64,000 nt of DNA from Phycisphaerales bacterium. Its GTDB lineage: Bacteria; Planctomycetota; Phycisphaerae; Phycisphaerales; UBA5793. Below are positions 1 to 7,842 of the stretch, piece after piece. Position numbers and translations under genes: made by a program. The stretch is from contig JADZAS010000030.1 in NCBI GenBank assembly GCA_020852515.1, positions 158,031 to 222,030 of the forward strand, read 5' to 3'. The notes beneath the pieces are model-generated. The model was not told where the DNA came from and made no database searches. It was given only the letters and a program-made list of their open reading frames with translations. Each line of letters starts with the position of its first letter. The stretch's first letter is position 1.

Positions 1-226
1 GAGAGCCGAGCACGTCTGCCCGCAGCGCGGCTTCGACGTCGGCCGGGGCGCCTCCCTGTGGCGGGCGGACCACGGCGATTCGTTCGGCGATGATGGACCC
101 GCCCCAGTCGATGCCGGTCACCACGACCGTCTCGACCTGCCCGCAGCGCAGGCGCTGTACGTGCAGCCGGCCGAAGGGCAGATGAGGCTCGGTGGTGTCG
201 GACAGGAGTTCAACGGGTGTGGCCAT
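1..226 (-). CDS. Unidentified protein, N-terminal part only (runs off the left edge)
   Basis: An open frame starts with ATG at 226 on the minus strand and runs without a stop past base 1, giving about 75 visible residues beginning MATPVELLSD. The visible part is beta-rich (LHVQRLRCGQVETVVVTGID) and then has an IIAERIAVVRPP segment. I do not recognise a family. It is 38 nt downstream of the small gene ending at 265 on the same strand, and groES lies before that, so the three may be co-transcribed. The C-terminus is outside the window, so no function is proposed. Confidence 0.55.
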   Translation of the reverse strand, partial: MATPVELLSDTTEPHLPFGRLHVQRLRCGQVETVVVTGIDWGGSIIAERIAVVRPPQGGAPADVEAALRADVLGS

Positions 227-264
227 GGTGTTCTCGATTCTCCGGCGTTTGGCCGGCGGTTGCA

Positions 265-471
265 TCAGCCGATCTCGACCCACGCGATGCGCTGAGCGTC
301 GATGACGTATTCCTTCTTGCCATCCGTGAGCTTGATGAGGTTGTCCGACTCGACGGGCACGAGGAACGCGTTGGTCACACAGAGCATTTCCGCGCACGAT
401 TCGAACATGAATCGAGTCGTGCGATCTCCCTTGAGGCCGGTGAGTGCGGTGCGGAGTTGCTCGGGCGTCAT
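265..471 (-). CDS. Small conserved-looking hypothetical protein (68 aa)
   Basis: The 68-residue product begins MTPEQLRTALTGLKGDRTT and ends in DAQRIAWVEIG. It looks like a compact soluble alpha/beta protein: an N-terminal helix, a middle FESCAEMLCVTNAF segment with two cysteines, and a C-terminal strand pair. No signal peptide or membrane segment is visible. It lies 34 nt downstream of groES on the same strand and upstream of the partial gene at the left edge. I do not recognise the family. The call rests on a clean start, its position in a same-strand run, and sensible amino-acid composition. Confidence 0.55.
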   Translation of the reverse strand: MTPEQLRTALTGLKGDRTTRFMFESCAEMLCVTNAFLVPVESDNLIKLTDGKKEYVIDAQRIAWVEIG

Positions 472-505
472 CTGTTGCCTTTCAGTCGCGGCGCGCGGCG
501 TCGGG

Positions 506-796
506 TCAGTCGATGAGCGCGAGGATGGACTCTTCGTTCATGAGAAGGAGTTCCTCGCCGTCGATCTTGACTTCGGTGCCGGCGTATGAGTTGAACAGAA
601 CGCGATCGCCCTTCTTGACGCTGAAGGGGGTGTAGTCGCCGGTGTCCTTGTTGAGGCGACCCTGGCCGACGGCTTTGACGACACCGGTGCGCGGCGTGTC
701 CTTGGCGGACTCGGGGAGGTAGAGGCCGGAATCGGTCTTGGTCGTCGCTTCATCGCGCTTGATGAGGATCTTGTCACCGAGTGGGCGGACTTTCAT
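506..796 (-). CDS. groES: GroES, 10 kDa co-chaperonin
   Basis: The 96-residue protein has the family hallmarks: MKVRPLGDKILIKR at the N-terminus, the mobile-loop region TKTDSGLYLPESAKDTPRTG at about 19-38, and the closing GEELLLMNEESILALID. Length matches the usual 95-97. GroES forms the heptameric lid of the cytoplasmic GroEL folding chamber. An in-frame ATG lies 48 nt further upstream, but I choose 796 because GGAGAAC sits just before it and the family starts MxxRPL. No groEL follows here, so its partner must be encoded elsewhere. I see no CIRCE inverted repeat upstream. Confidence 0.95.
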   Translation of the reverse strand: MKVRPLGDKILIKRDEATTKTDSGLYLPESAKDTPRTGVVKAVGQGRLNKDTGDYTPFSVKKGDRVLFNSYAGTEVKIDGEELLLMNEESILALID

Positions 797-886
797 GTTC
801 TGTTCTCCGGTTGCAGTGGGTTGGGGGTTGAGGTTGAATGACATTGAGAGTTCAACGAGGTCGGGCCGGAGCCCCGGCGCGACGTG

Positions 887-1456
887 TCAGCTTGACGATC
901 CGGGACTGGGTCCGCCGAGCGTCGGCCAGGCGTCGCGGTAGTGGCGACGGAGGATGCGGCGCATCAGTTCGAGCAGGTGTTCGAGCTGGACGGGCACGTC
1001 GAGGACGGTAAAGGCGCCTTCGCGCAGGGCTTCGTGCAGCGTGCGCTCGTTGCCGTGCGCTTTGTCGATGGGTCGGCGAATGACGATGGTCGGCGGCGGT
1101 GCGTCGAGGCGGCGGATGATCTGCAGCAGCCGGGTGCCGCCGGTTTCGCTGCCGGTGCTCGGTGCGGCCTGGCTGGGGTCGTCGATGGGCAGGCCGAGAT
1201 CGACCACGGCGATGTGCATGCGTTGGCGCTGGATGACCTCCGACGCCTCGCGGCCGGACTGAACGCGGAACGACGCGATCCCCATGGGCTCGAGGAGCTG
1301 CGGCAGCTGCTCGGCCCAGCTCTGCGGCCGCCAGCCTGCGTAACTGAGCAGGAGGTTGAGCCGGTTGCCGGGCCGGGCGGCGGCACCTGGGCCGTCAGGC
1401 TCGCCGGACAGGCGGGCGGGTCGCGGGTGGTTCAGGTTGTCGGGCATGGACACCAT
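887..1456 (-). CDS. Degenerate response-regulator receiver-like protein
   Basis: The 189-residue product has a Pro/Gly-rich N-terminus (1-30), then a CheY-like fold from about residue 32. The phosphoacceptor-like Asp is D86 in HIAVVDLGLP, and the C-terminus has the receiver pattern EGAFTVLDVPVQLEHLLELM. The acidic pair normally found after the first strand is missing (NLLLSYAGWRP), and the conserved Lys before Pro is Val. It therefore looks like a pseudo-receiver unlikely to be phosphorylated in the usual way. No output domain follows. The start at 1456 is favoured by GGAG nine bases upstream; an in-frame ATG at 1495 is the alternative. Confidence 0.6.
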   Translation of the reverse strand: MVSMPDNLNHPRPARLSGEPDGPGAAARPGNRLNLLLSYAGWRPQSWAEQLPQLLEPMGIASFRVQSGREASEVIQRQRMHIAVVDLGLPIDDPSQAAPSTGSETGGTRLLQIIRRLDAPPPTIVIRRPIDKAHGNERTLHEALREGAFTVLDVPVQLEHLLELMRRILRRHYRDAWPTLGGPSPGSSS

Positions 1457-1645
1457 GCGCGGACGATCTCCGTAGTTGAGACCGGACAGGTGCAAGGCGG
1501 GTGCCGGGGGTGGCGGCGGCGGCGCCGGGGTGGAAACGGCGTTTTTCAGAGCGTCAGGCCGGTTTGCGGCTGGATCTGGCGGGCGACGATGCTGCCAACG
1601 AGCCGGCGCGGCGGCCAGCCGGGTGCCAAGGTGGCAGGGGGCGGA

Positions 1646-1741
1646 GGGTGATGGGGTGAACGGGTGATGGGGTGATGGGGTGATGGGGTGATGGGGTGAA
1701 CGGGTGATGGGGTGAACGGGTGAGGGGGTGAGGGGGTGATC
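1646..1741. repeat. Tandem octamer repeat, 12 units of GGGTGANN
   Basis: Twelve back-to-back copies of an 8-bp unit GGGTGA plus two variable bases fill this gap. The variable bases run TG, AC, TG x4, AC, TG, AC, GG, GG, TC. Eight is not a multiple of three and neither strand carries a credible protein here, so this is a non-coding VNTR-like array. It lies between the receiver-like gene and the end of the 1753 membrane-protein gene. Confidence 0.9.
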
Positions 1742-1752
1742 GGCGGACTCGC

Positions 1753-2157
1753 TTACTCATCGGCAGGCGGATCCTGTTCGTCCGGATCATGGTCGCCGAT
1801 CTGGCGGCCCGTCAGCATTTCCCACGCGGCGAACAGGGCGAAGATCATCCCCCAGATGCTCAGGCCGAAGTAGCCGAGATCGTTCATGTACTTGATGCCG
1901 AGTTCCTCGAGATCCCAGCCGGCCGCGAGATACGGGCGGTAGACGTCCCAGTGGAACAGCACGGAGATCGTGCCCCACATGATCCAGGTGAACACGACGG
2001 CCCACGCCACGATGCGATGCGTCCAGCGCGGCGCCCACTTACCGGTGATCGCCGGGATGAACGACACCGCAATGAGGATGAGGAGAACGCGCCCCGAGAA
2101 CGCCACAACTTCAGGTGTCGGCGTGCCGGACAAGAAGTCATCCCAGAATGTGGTCAT
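1753..2157 (-). CDS. Small integral membrane protein, unknown function
   Basis: The 134-residue product has three clear hydrophobic segments: VVAFSGRVLLILIAVSFIPA, IVAWAVVFTWIMWGTISVLF and YFGLSIWGMIFALFAAWEML. It ends in an acidic cytoplasmic-type tail (DHDPDEQDPPADE). Longer in-frame starts exist back to 2268, but they add a charged non-membrane stretch overlapping the next gene's end, so MTTFWDDF at 2157 is preferred. I do not recognise a family. The same-strand lipoprotein gene upstream ends 73 nt before this start. Confidence 0.6.
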   Translation of the reverse strand: MTTFWDDFLSGTPTPEVVAFSGRVLLILIAVSFIPAITGKWAPRWTHRIVAWAVVFTWIMWGTISVLFHWDVYRPYLAAGWDLEELGIKYMNDLGYFGLSIWGMIFALFAAWEMLTGRQIGDHDPDEQDPPADE

Positions 2158-2230
2158 GATTCGATCTCGATCGCCGTCGGATTCCCGGTCGTCGGCGCGG
2201 AGCGTTTCGTCAACCATGTCCAGCAGCAGC

Positions 2231-3460
2231 CTACCACTCCCACTCATTATCCGTCTGCGTCCCGCCAAACCCGAAATGGGAGAAGCGGATCACAAAGCCG
2301 TCGCCCTTCCTGCTGTAGCCCATCTTTTCACCCGTGAGCGCATCGCGCGGCGTGCTCACCTCCGACGGGTCTGGATACGCACCAGTCTTTTCCTTTCGCT
2401 CACGCAGTTCGAGCGCCAGTTGCGCTGCTGCTGCGTAATTCTCGGCGCCGGCAGCCCACCGGCACATCCGGTCGAATTGATCGGCATTCGTGAAGCGTTC
2501 GTCGACGACAGCGCTCCCCGGCCTCGGCGGCGCATCCGCAAGCGAGCTCGTCTGGTAATATGGCTGCATTGACTGATCGACGAATGACCGAGTCATCCTC
2601 AGATACCAGACGAGTTCATCGGCGACCGCCGCAGACATGGGCTGCTGCTCGATCGGGTTCGTTGCCCCACCGGCTTTGGTGCGGTACATGCCAATGCCAA
2701 TCGCTCCTTCGCCGAGCAGCGCTCTTCTGATCTCACTGCGATAGTTGCGATTCGCCAGTGTTTGCCGCAACCCGTCTATCTGATCAAAACCCTTCTCGTA
2801 GAACAGCTGGTGAATCGCCTCCAGCGCCAATTGATCCAGCGAGAAGCGAACGGCCATGACCAGCGCGATCGGGTCTGTCGCGACCTGATCGCTGAGACGG
2901 AAGATATCCTGGATGGACGCCGCCGCTCCCTGATAGTCGTCGGCATCGGCGCGCACGATGGCCTCGACCACGAACAATCGAGCCACGCTCCGGCTGTACG
3001 CAAGGTGAGGCAACTCCATATCCATGCCCTGCTCGTAGTGCGCATTCCAGTTGCAGTACGGCAGAGCGAGCGCCTCGCGAATCGTTGAGAGTTCACGTTC
3101 ATAAGACTCAAGCGCGTACTTGAGCGTGCCTGGATCGGTACCCCACGGGTCTTTGATCATGGCTTCATCGGCGGCCGACATGGTCTTCATCACCTCGATG
3201 AGCGGCCGGTGCAGATCGGCAGCGTTTCGACCTCCCGAGGCCTTCGGGGCGAGTTCACGGGCGTCGGTCACGCCGCCAACGGATTTCCATACTGCAATCT
3301 CGGAGACAACCGCAGCCGGGGCGCTGGTCGTCGAGGCTGCAGGAGCGCCGTCGGAACTCTCGCTCTTGCCGCAGGACGTTTGGAACGCGCACGCCACGAT
3401 GCATGCCAACGTCACGGCGTTTCTCACAGTCATCCACGAATTCGATGCACACTGCAACAT
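2231..3460 (-). CDS. Predicted lipoprotein, unknown function
   Basis: The 409-residue product starts with a signal region ending in a lipobox-like QTSC (VTLACIVACAFQTSCGKS), then a low-complexity Ala/Ser linker and a largely helical body. The C-terminal part has a GYSRKGDGFVIRFSHFG strand region and a negatively charged tail. This is the arrangement of an outer- or inner-membrane-anchored lipoprotein. I recognise no enzymatic motif. Start: ATG at 3460 has GAGGGTGC upstream; ATG at 3433 (MTVRNAV) would give a more canonical, shorter signal peptide; the longest frame begins at a TTG at 3526. Confidence 0.6.
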   Translation of the reverse strand: MLQCASNSWMTVRNAVTLACIVACAFQTSCGKSESSDGAPAASTTSAPAAVVSEIAVWKSVGGVTDARELAPKASGGRNAADLHRPLIEVMKTMSAADEAMIKDPWGTDPGTLKYALESYERELSTIREALALPYCNWNAHYEQGMDMELPHLAYSRSVARLFVVEAIVRADADDYQGAAASIQDIFRLSDQVATDPIALVMAVRFSLDQLALEAIHQLFYEKGFDQIDGLRQTLANRNYRSEIRRALLGEGAIGIGMYRTKAGGATNPIEQQPMSAAVADELVWYLRMTRSFVDQSMQPYYQTSSLADAPPRPGSAVVDERFTNADQFDRMCRWAAGAENYAAAAQLALELRERKEKTGAYPDPSEVSTPRDALTGEKMGYSRKGDGFVIRFSHFGFGGTQTDNEWEW

Positions 3461-3645
3461 GACGAAGCACCCTCGGCTTTGCTGACAACTCGACCACATC
3501 CGCGGGCTACCGCTGAGCTTGTCCAATGCGCCTGCCGATGAAGTGGCGTAGCCATGTTAGGGGGGGGCAAGGTGTCAATCGACCTCGCGGCGAGAACCCC
3601 GCGTCTCGAACAAGTGCGATTCACTTCGACGATCCCGGATTCATC

Positions 3646-5304
3646 CTACTTCACCGCTTTGCTCTCTGCCAAGGCCTCGCTGATGCGCACGTCGAGATGC
3701 TTGTCGAAGGTCTTGCGGAACGCCTTGGCTCGGTCGTGCACGCCCCAGACCTCCATGCGACAGTCGGCGGCGGCTTCGATGATCAGCGTCACGCGGCTCT
3801 TGCCGTTCTTGCCTTCAGACTTCCGCGCATCACTCTCTTGCTTGCCGTTTGCCTTGTCCTGGCCAGCCGCACCTTTCGCCTGGCCCGCTTCGAATCGCGC
3901 CGCGGTCACGGCGCCCATGTGGCTGCGGTCGAGGCACTCGGCCAGGCGCAGCAGTGTGCAGCATACTTCCACCATGCGCTGATCTTCATCGGGCAGTGCG
4001 GCGAACTCGGCGAGCGACTTGCCCGGATACGACTTCTGGTGGTAGCGAGCGATGAGCGCAATGAGGCTGATTTCGCGATCGTCAAAGCCCAGCAGCTCGC
4101 CGTGACGGATGAGATAGTGCGAGTGCACCTGGTGGTTGGCGTAGGAGACGAACGTGCCCACGTCGTGCAGCAGCGCGGCGTATTCGAGCAGTTCGCGCTC
4201 GGCCGGGCCGAGTTGGTGCAGGCCCAGGTCGCGAGCCGACTCGAAGAGCATGAGCGAGAGACGCGCGACCTGCAGCGCATGCGGCTCGTCAAACGAGCAC
4301 GTGCGCCCCAGGCGCAGCACGCTGCGCTCGCGAAACGAGGTCGAAGTGAGTGGCACCGCGCGGGCGCTGCGCGCGAGATAATCGATGAGCAGGCCCTCGC
4401 GCAGGCCGCGCTCGCTGGCGCGGATGGATGGCACTTTGAGTTGCGTGAGCAGGGGTTCGAGGATTGCTGCGCCGGCGATGATGATGTCGGCGCGGTCAGG
4501 ATTGATGCCCGGCGCCTTGCGCCGGGCCGCCAGCGGCATGTCGCACAGCTCTTCAATCATGCGGCTGAGATCAGCGGTCGCGATGGCGTCATCGCGCTGC
4601 GCCGGTCGGCCCAGCGTCTGGCGCGCCGTGAGATCCACCATGTTCTGGATCGTGCCGCTTGAGCCGATGGCGAGGTCGATCTTGTGTTTGCCCAGCGCCT
4701 GCACGGCGCGAAGCGTCTTGTGGCGCACGTGCTCGGTGAGGCGCCGGTACGTCGCCTTGCTCACCGGCCCGTCGAAGCCGGGCTCGAAGAACATCGACGT
4801 GAGGCGGATGGCGCCGAGTTTGAGTGAGTCGATGAAGAAGTGCTCACTCTGGTTGCCGAGGACGACTTCGGTGCTGCCGCCGCCGATGTCGATGAACAGG
4901 GCCTTCTGATTGTCGATGCGCGTGCCGCTGGCGACGCCGAGGTAGATGAGTCGGGCTTCCTCCTTGCCTGAGATGACGTGGAGGTTGATCTTCGCTTCGC
5001 GGCGCATGCGCTCGAGGAACGCGCCGCGGTTGCTCGCCTCGCGCGTGGCGGAGGTGGCCACGGCGATGATCTCGCTCGCGTCGCGGGCCCGGGCCATCTC
5101 GGCGAAGCGCCCGCACACAGCCACGGCGCGATCCATCGCGTCCTTCTGGAGTCGCCGGCTGGCAAACTCGCCTTCGCCCAGGCGGATGACCTCCTTCTGC
5201 TGCGAAAGCGTGGTGGTCGAGCCGTCGGCGGCGACGCTGACGAGCAGCAGGCGCGCCGAGTTGGTGCCGAGGTCAATGAATGCGACGATTCGGTCGTTGG
5301 GCAT
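3646..5304 (-). CDS. ppx: Exopolyphosphatase / GppA-type phosphatase with C-terminal HD domain
   Basis: The 552-residue protein belongs to the Ppx/GppA family, which removes terminal phosphates from polyphosphate or from pppGpp. Visible landmarks are the first phosphate loop FIDLGTNSARLLL (9-21), the catalytic-glutamate region ISGKEEARLI (111-120), and the second phosphate loop DIGGGSTEVV (139-148). The C-terminal half contains an HD phosphohydrolase-like motif, LLHDVG, followed by NHQVHSHYLIRH. Start MPNDRIVAF at 5304 is preferred because the upstream extension is Arg/Pro-rich and non-homologous-looking. It is divergent from ppk1, which begins 212 nt away, linking it to polyphosphate turnover. 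Ppx and GppA cannot be separated by eye. Confidence 0.9.
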   Translation of the reverse strand: MPNDRIVAFIDLGTNSARLLLVSVAADGSTTTLSQQKEVIRLGEGEFASRRLQKDAMDRAVAVCGRFAEMARARDASEIIAVATSATREASNRGAFLERMRREAKINLHVISGKEEARLIYLGVASGTRIDNQKALFIDIGGGSTEVVLGNQSEHFFIDSLKLGAIRLTSMFFEPGFDGPVSKATYRRLTEHVRHKTLRAVQALGKHKIDLAIGSSGTIQNMVDLTARQTLGRPAQRDDAIATADLSRMIEELCDMPLAARRKAPGINPDRADIIIAGAAILEPLLTQLKVPSIRASERGLREGLLIDYLARSARAVPLTSTSFRERSVLRLGRTCSFDEPHALQVARLSLMLFESARDLGLHQLGPAERELLEYAALLHDVGTFVSYANHQVHSHYLIRHGELLGFDDREISLIALIARYHQKSYPGKSLAEFAALPDEDQRMVEVCCTLLRLAECLDRSHMGAVTAARFEAGQAKGAAGQDKANGKQESDARKSEGKNGKSRVTLIIEAAADCRMEVWGVHDRAKAFRKTFDKHLDVRISEALAESKAVK

Positions 5305-5516
5305 GGCGGCTCGTGGATTTCGGTGGGGCCTGCCCGGGCGGACGCTGCCGCAGACAGGCGGGCGAATGTGCCGGCAAGCGTAGACGGAACGCAGCGGCCA
5401 AAGTCGCGGGAGGTGAAGGCGGACCATCCATTAGCCGAATTCTAACATACCGAGCGCTTGCACGCGCGTGCCCGCGGCGATACCTTCACCCACTGCGCGG
5501 CGGGCGCGGAGGGTCG

Positions 5517-7682
5517 ATGAACGCCAATTCTCCGGATTCGGTGCATCTTGCCAGTGAGGCCGGCCAAAGCGCTGCGCCTCCCGCCGAGCCGCGTGCGCTC
5601 CAGCCGGGCGATCTGCTCAACCGCGAACTCTCATGGCTCGAGTTCAATCGTCGCGTGCTGCACGAGGCGATGGATGACCGCACGCCGCTGCTTGAGCGCG
5701 TGCGCTTCCTGGCGATCTTCACGAGCAACCTCGACGAGTTTTTCATGAAGCGCGTCGGCGGGCTCAAGCGCCAGGTCGCCGCGGGCGCCGTGCCGCGCAC
5801 GCCCGACGGCCTGACGCCGGCGCAGCAACTCAGCGCCATCCGGCAGACCGTGATCCCCATGCTGGAGCAGCAGGCGCAGACCGATCGCGAGATCATCCGG
5901 CCCGCGCTGGCCGAGCGCGGCATCGGCATCGTCAAGTGGCATGATCTCACCGGGCCGGAACTGCGCTTCGCTTCGCAGTACTTCCGCGAGAACGTGTTCC
6001 CCGTGCTCACGCCGCTGGCGGTCGATCCGGGTCATCCGTTCCCGTTCATCTCAAACCTCTCCACGTCGCTGGGCATCACGTTGCGGCACCCCGAGAGCAC
6101 CGAGCACCTCTTTGCGCGCGTGAAGATTCCCGAAGTTCTGCCGTCGCTCATTCGCGTCAACCCGCAGGACAACGGCAGCGGCGTGTATCGCTTCGTCACG
6201 CTGCACGAACTCATCGCGCGCAACCTCGACGATCTCTTCCCGGAGATGGTCATTCTTGACATCATGCCCTTCCGCGTGACGCGCAACGCCGACATCGAGC
6301 GCGATGAAGAAGACGTCGAAGACCTGCTCGAATCCATCGCGCAGGAGATGCGCCAGCGGCGCTTCGAGAAGATCGTGCGCCTCGAGCACGGACCGGATCC
6401 GAATCCGGAGATTCTCGACTTCCTCATCGCCGAACTCGAACTTTCGCGCAGCGACGTGTACGAGCTGCCCGGCGAACTCGATTACAGCGACCTCGCGCCG
6501 ATCGCGGACCTGCCCATTGCCGACCTGCGCTTCCGCGCGTGGACCCCGGTGACGCCGCCCGCCTTCGCCGACGAATCGACGGATATCTTCAGCGTCATCC
6601 GCAACGGCGATCAACTCGTGCACCACCCGTACGACAGTTTCAGCGCCAGCGTCGAGCGCTTCGTAGCGGCGGCGGCGACGGATCGCAACGTGCTGGCCAT
6701 CAAGATGACGCTCTATCGCACGGGCGATGACAGCCCGTTCGTGCGGCGGCTCATCCAGGCGGCCGAACTGGGTAAGCAGGTCGTGTGCCTCGTCGAGCTC
6801 AAGGCGCGCTTCGACGAAGAGCGGAACATCCAGTGGGCCCGCACGCTCGAAAAGGTCGGCGTCCACGTGGTGTACGGCGTGCTCGGGCTCAAGACGCACA
6901 CGAAGACGGTGCTGGTGGTTCGTCGCGAAGGAAGCGGACTGCGCTCGTACGCGCACATCGGGACGGGCAACTATCACGTGGGCACTTCGCGGCTCTACAC
7001 CGACCTCGGGCTGTTCACGTGCAACCCGGCCATCACCGAGGAACTCATCGACCTGTTTCACTTCCTCACCGGCCGGTCGCGCAAGCGCGACTACCACAAG
7101 CTGCTCGTGGCGCCGGTGAACATGCGCGAGCGCTTCATCGCAATGATCGATCGCGAGATTCTCAATTGCCGCGCCGGCCGGCCGTGCGGCATCGTGGCGA
7201 AGATGAACAGCCTCGAAGACCTGGGCATCTGCGCGGCGCTCTACCGCGCTTCGGGCGAGGGCGTGCCGATCGATCTGATCGTGAGAGGCTTCTGCTGTTT
7301 GCGGCCAGGCGTGCCGGGGCTGAGCGAGAACATCCGCGTGATGTCGATTGTCGGACGGCTCCTCGAGCATGCACGCCTGTTTCACTTCCGGGCCGGCTGC
7401 GAGAATCCGGCGCACGGCGAGTTCTACTTCGGCAGCGCCGACTGGATGTACCGCAACCTGTCCAACCGCGTCGAGGCGATCGTCCCGGTCGAGGAGCCAG
7501 CCCTGCGCGAGAAGTGCTGGGAGATCCTGCGCATCCAGCTCGCCGACCAGAGGCAGACGTGGGATATGGCCAGCGACGGCACATATCTGCAGCGCACGCC
7601 GCGCGACGCCGCGGCCGAACTGGGCTGCCACGAGCAGTTCATGCGCCTGGCCAGGCAGCGCGCCGGGGACGGCGAACAGTAA
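5517..7682 (+). CDS. ppk1: Polyphosphate kinase 1
   Basis: The 721-residue protein makes and breaks polyphosphate using ATP. The N-terminal domain starts NRELSWLEFNRRVLHEA, the PPK1 signature. The catalytic half has LGLKTHTKTVLVV with H461, the expected phosphorylated histidine, followed by YAHIGTGNYHVGTSRLYTDL. The second conserved histidine is H618 in RLLEHARLFHF, and FGSADWMYRNL follows. Length fits the usual ~700. ATG at 5517 is chosen because GGAGG lies just upstream; the frame is open back to 5280, but that extension overlaps ppx. It sits head-to-head with ppx, a natural regulatory pairing. Confidence 0.96.
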   Translation: MNANSPDSVHLASEAGQSAAPPAEPRALQPGDLLNRELSWLEFNRRVLHEAMDDRTPLLERVRFLAIFTSNLDEFFMKRVGGLKRQVAAGAVPRTPDGLTPAQQLSAIRQTVIPMLEQQAQTDREIIRPALAERGIGIVKWHDLTGPELRFASQYFRENVFPVLTPLAVDPGHPFPFISNLSTSLGITLRHPESTEHLFARVKIPEVLPSLIRVNPQDNGSGVYRFVTLHELIARNLDDLFPEMVILDIMPFRVTRNADIERDEEDVEDLLESIAQEMRQRRFEKIVRLEHGPDPNPEILDFLIAELELSRSDVYELPGELDYSDLAPIADLPIADLRFRAWTPVTPPAFADESTDIFSVIRNGDQLVHHPYDSFSASVERFVAAAATDRNVLAIKMTLYRTGDDSPFVRRLIQAAELGKQVVCLVELKARFDEERNIQWARTLEKVGVHVVYGVLGLKTHTKTVLVVRREGSGLRSYAHIGTGNYHVGTSRLYTDLGLFTCNPAITEELIDLFHFLTGRSRKRDYHKLLVAPVNMRERFIAMIDREILNCRAGRPCGIVAKMNSLEDLGICAALYRASGEGVPIDLIVRGFCCLRPGVPGLSENIRVMSIVGRLLEHARLFHFRAGCENPAHGEFYFGSADWMYRNLSNRVEAIVPVEEPALREKCWEILRIQLADQRQTWDMASDGTYLQRTPRDAAAELGCHEQFMRLARQRAGDGEQ

Positions 7683-7842
7683 CGCGGCGGCCGGCCGGTA
7701 CGCGTGTTCGACTTCCGGTCGGTACGCACGAATCCACTTTCTTTGTGCAATTCAGCGCGTTCGTAAGCCGGCGGCCGCCCGCCGTGCGTTATGATGTTCA
7801 GAGTCTCGCTGGCCCGAACTTGCGATTGAGATGGGAGGCCTC

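Noticed and set aside
797..886. CIRCE operator upstream of groES
   Set aside because: No TTAGCACTC/GAGTGCTAA inverted repeat is present in this stretch.
1646..1741. CRISPR array
   Set aside because: The units are 8 bp with no spacers; it is a simple tandem repeat.
6051..7631. 526-codon minus-strand frame
   Set aside because: It is antisense to ppk1.
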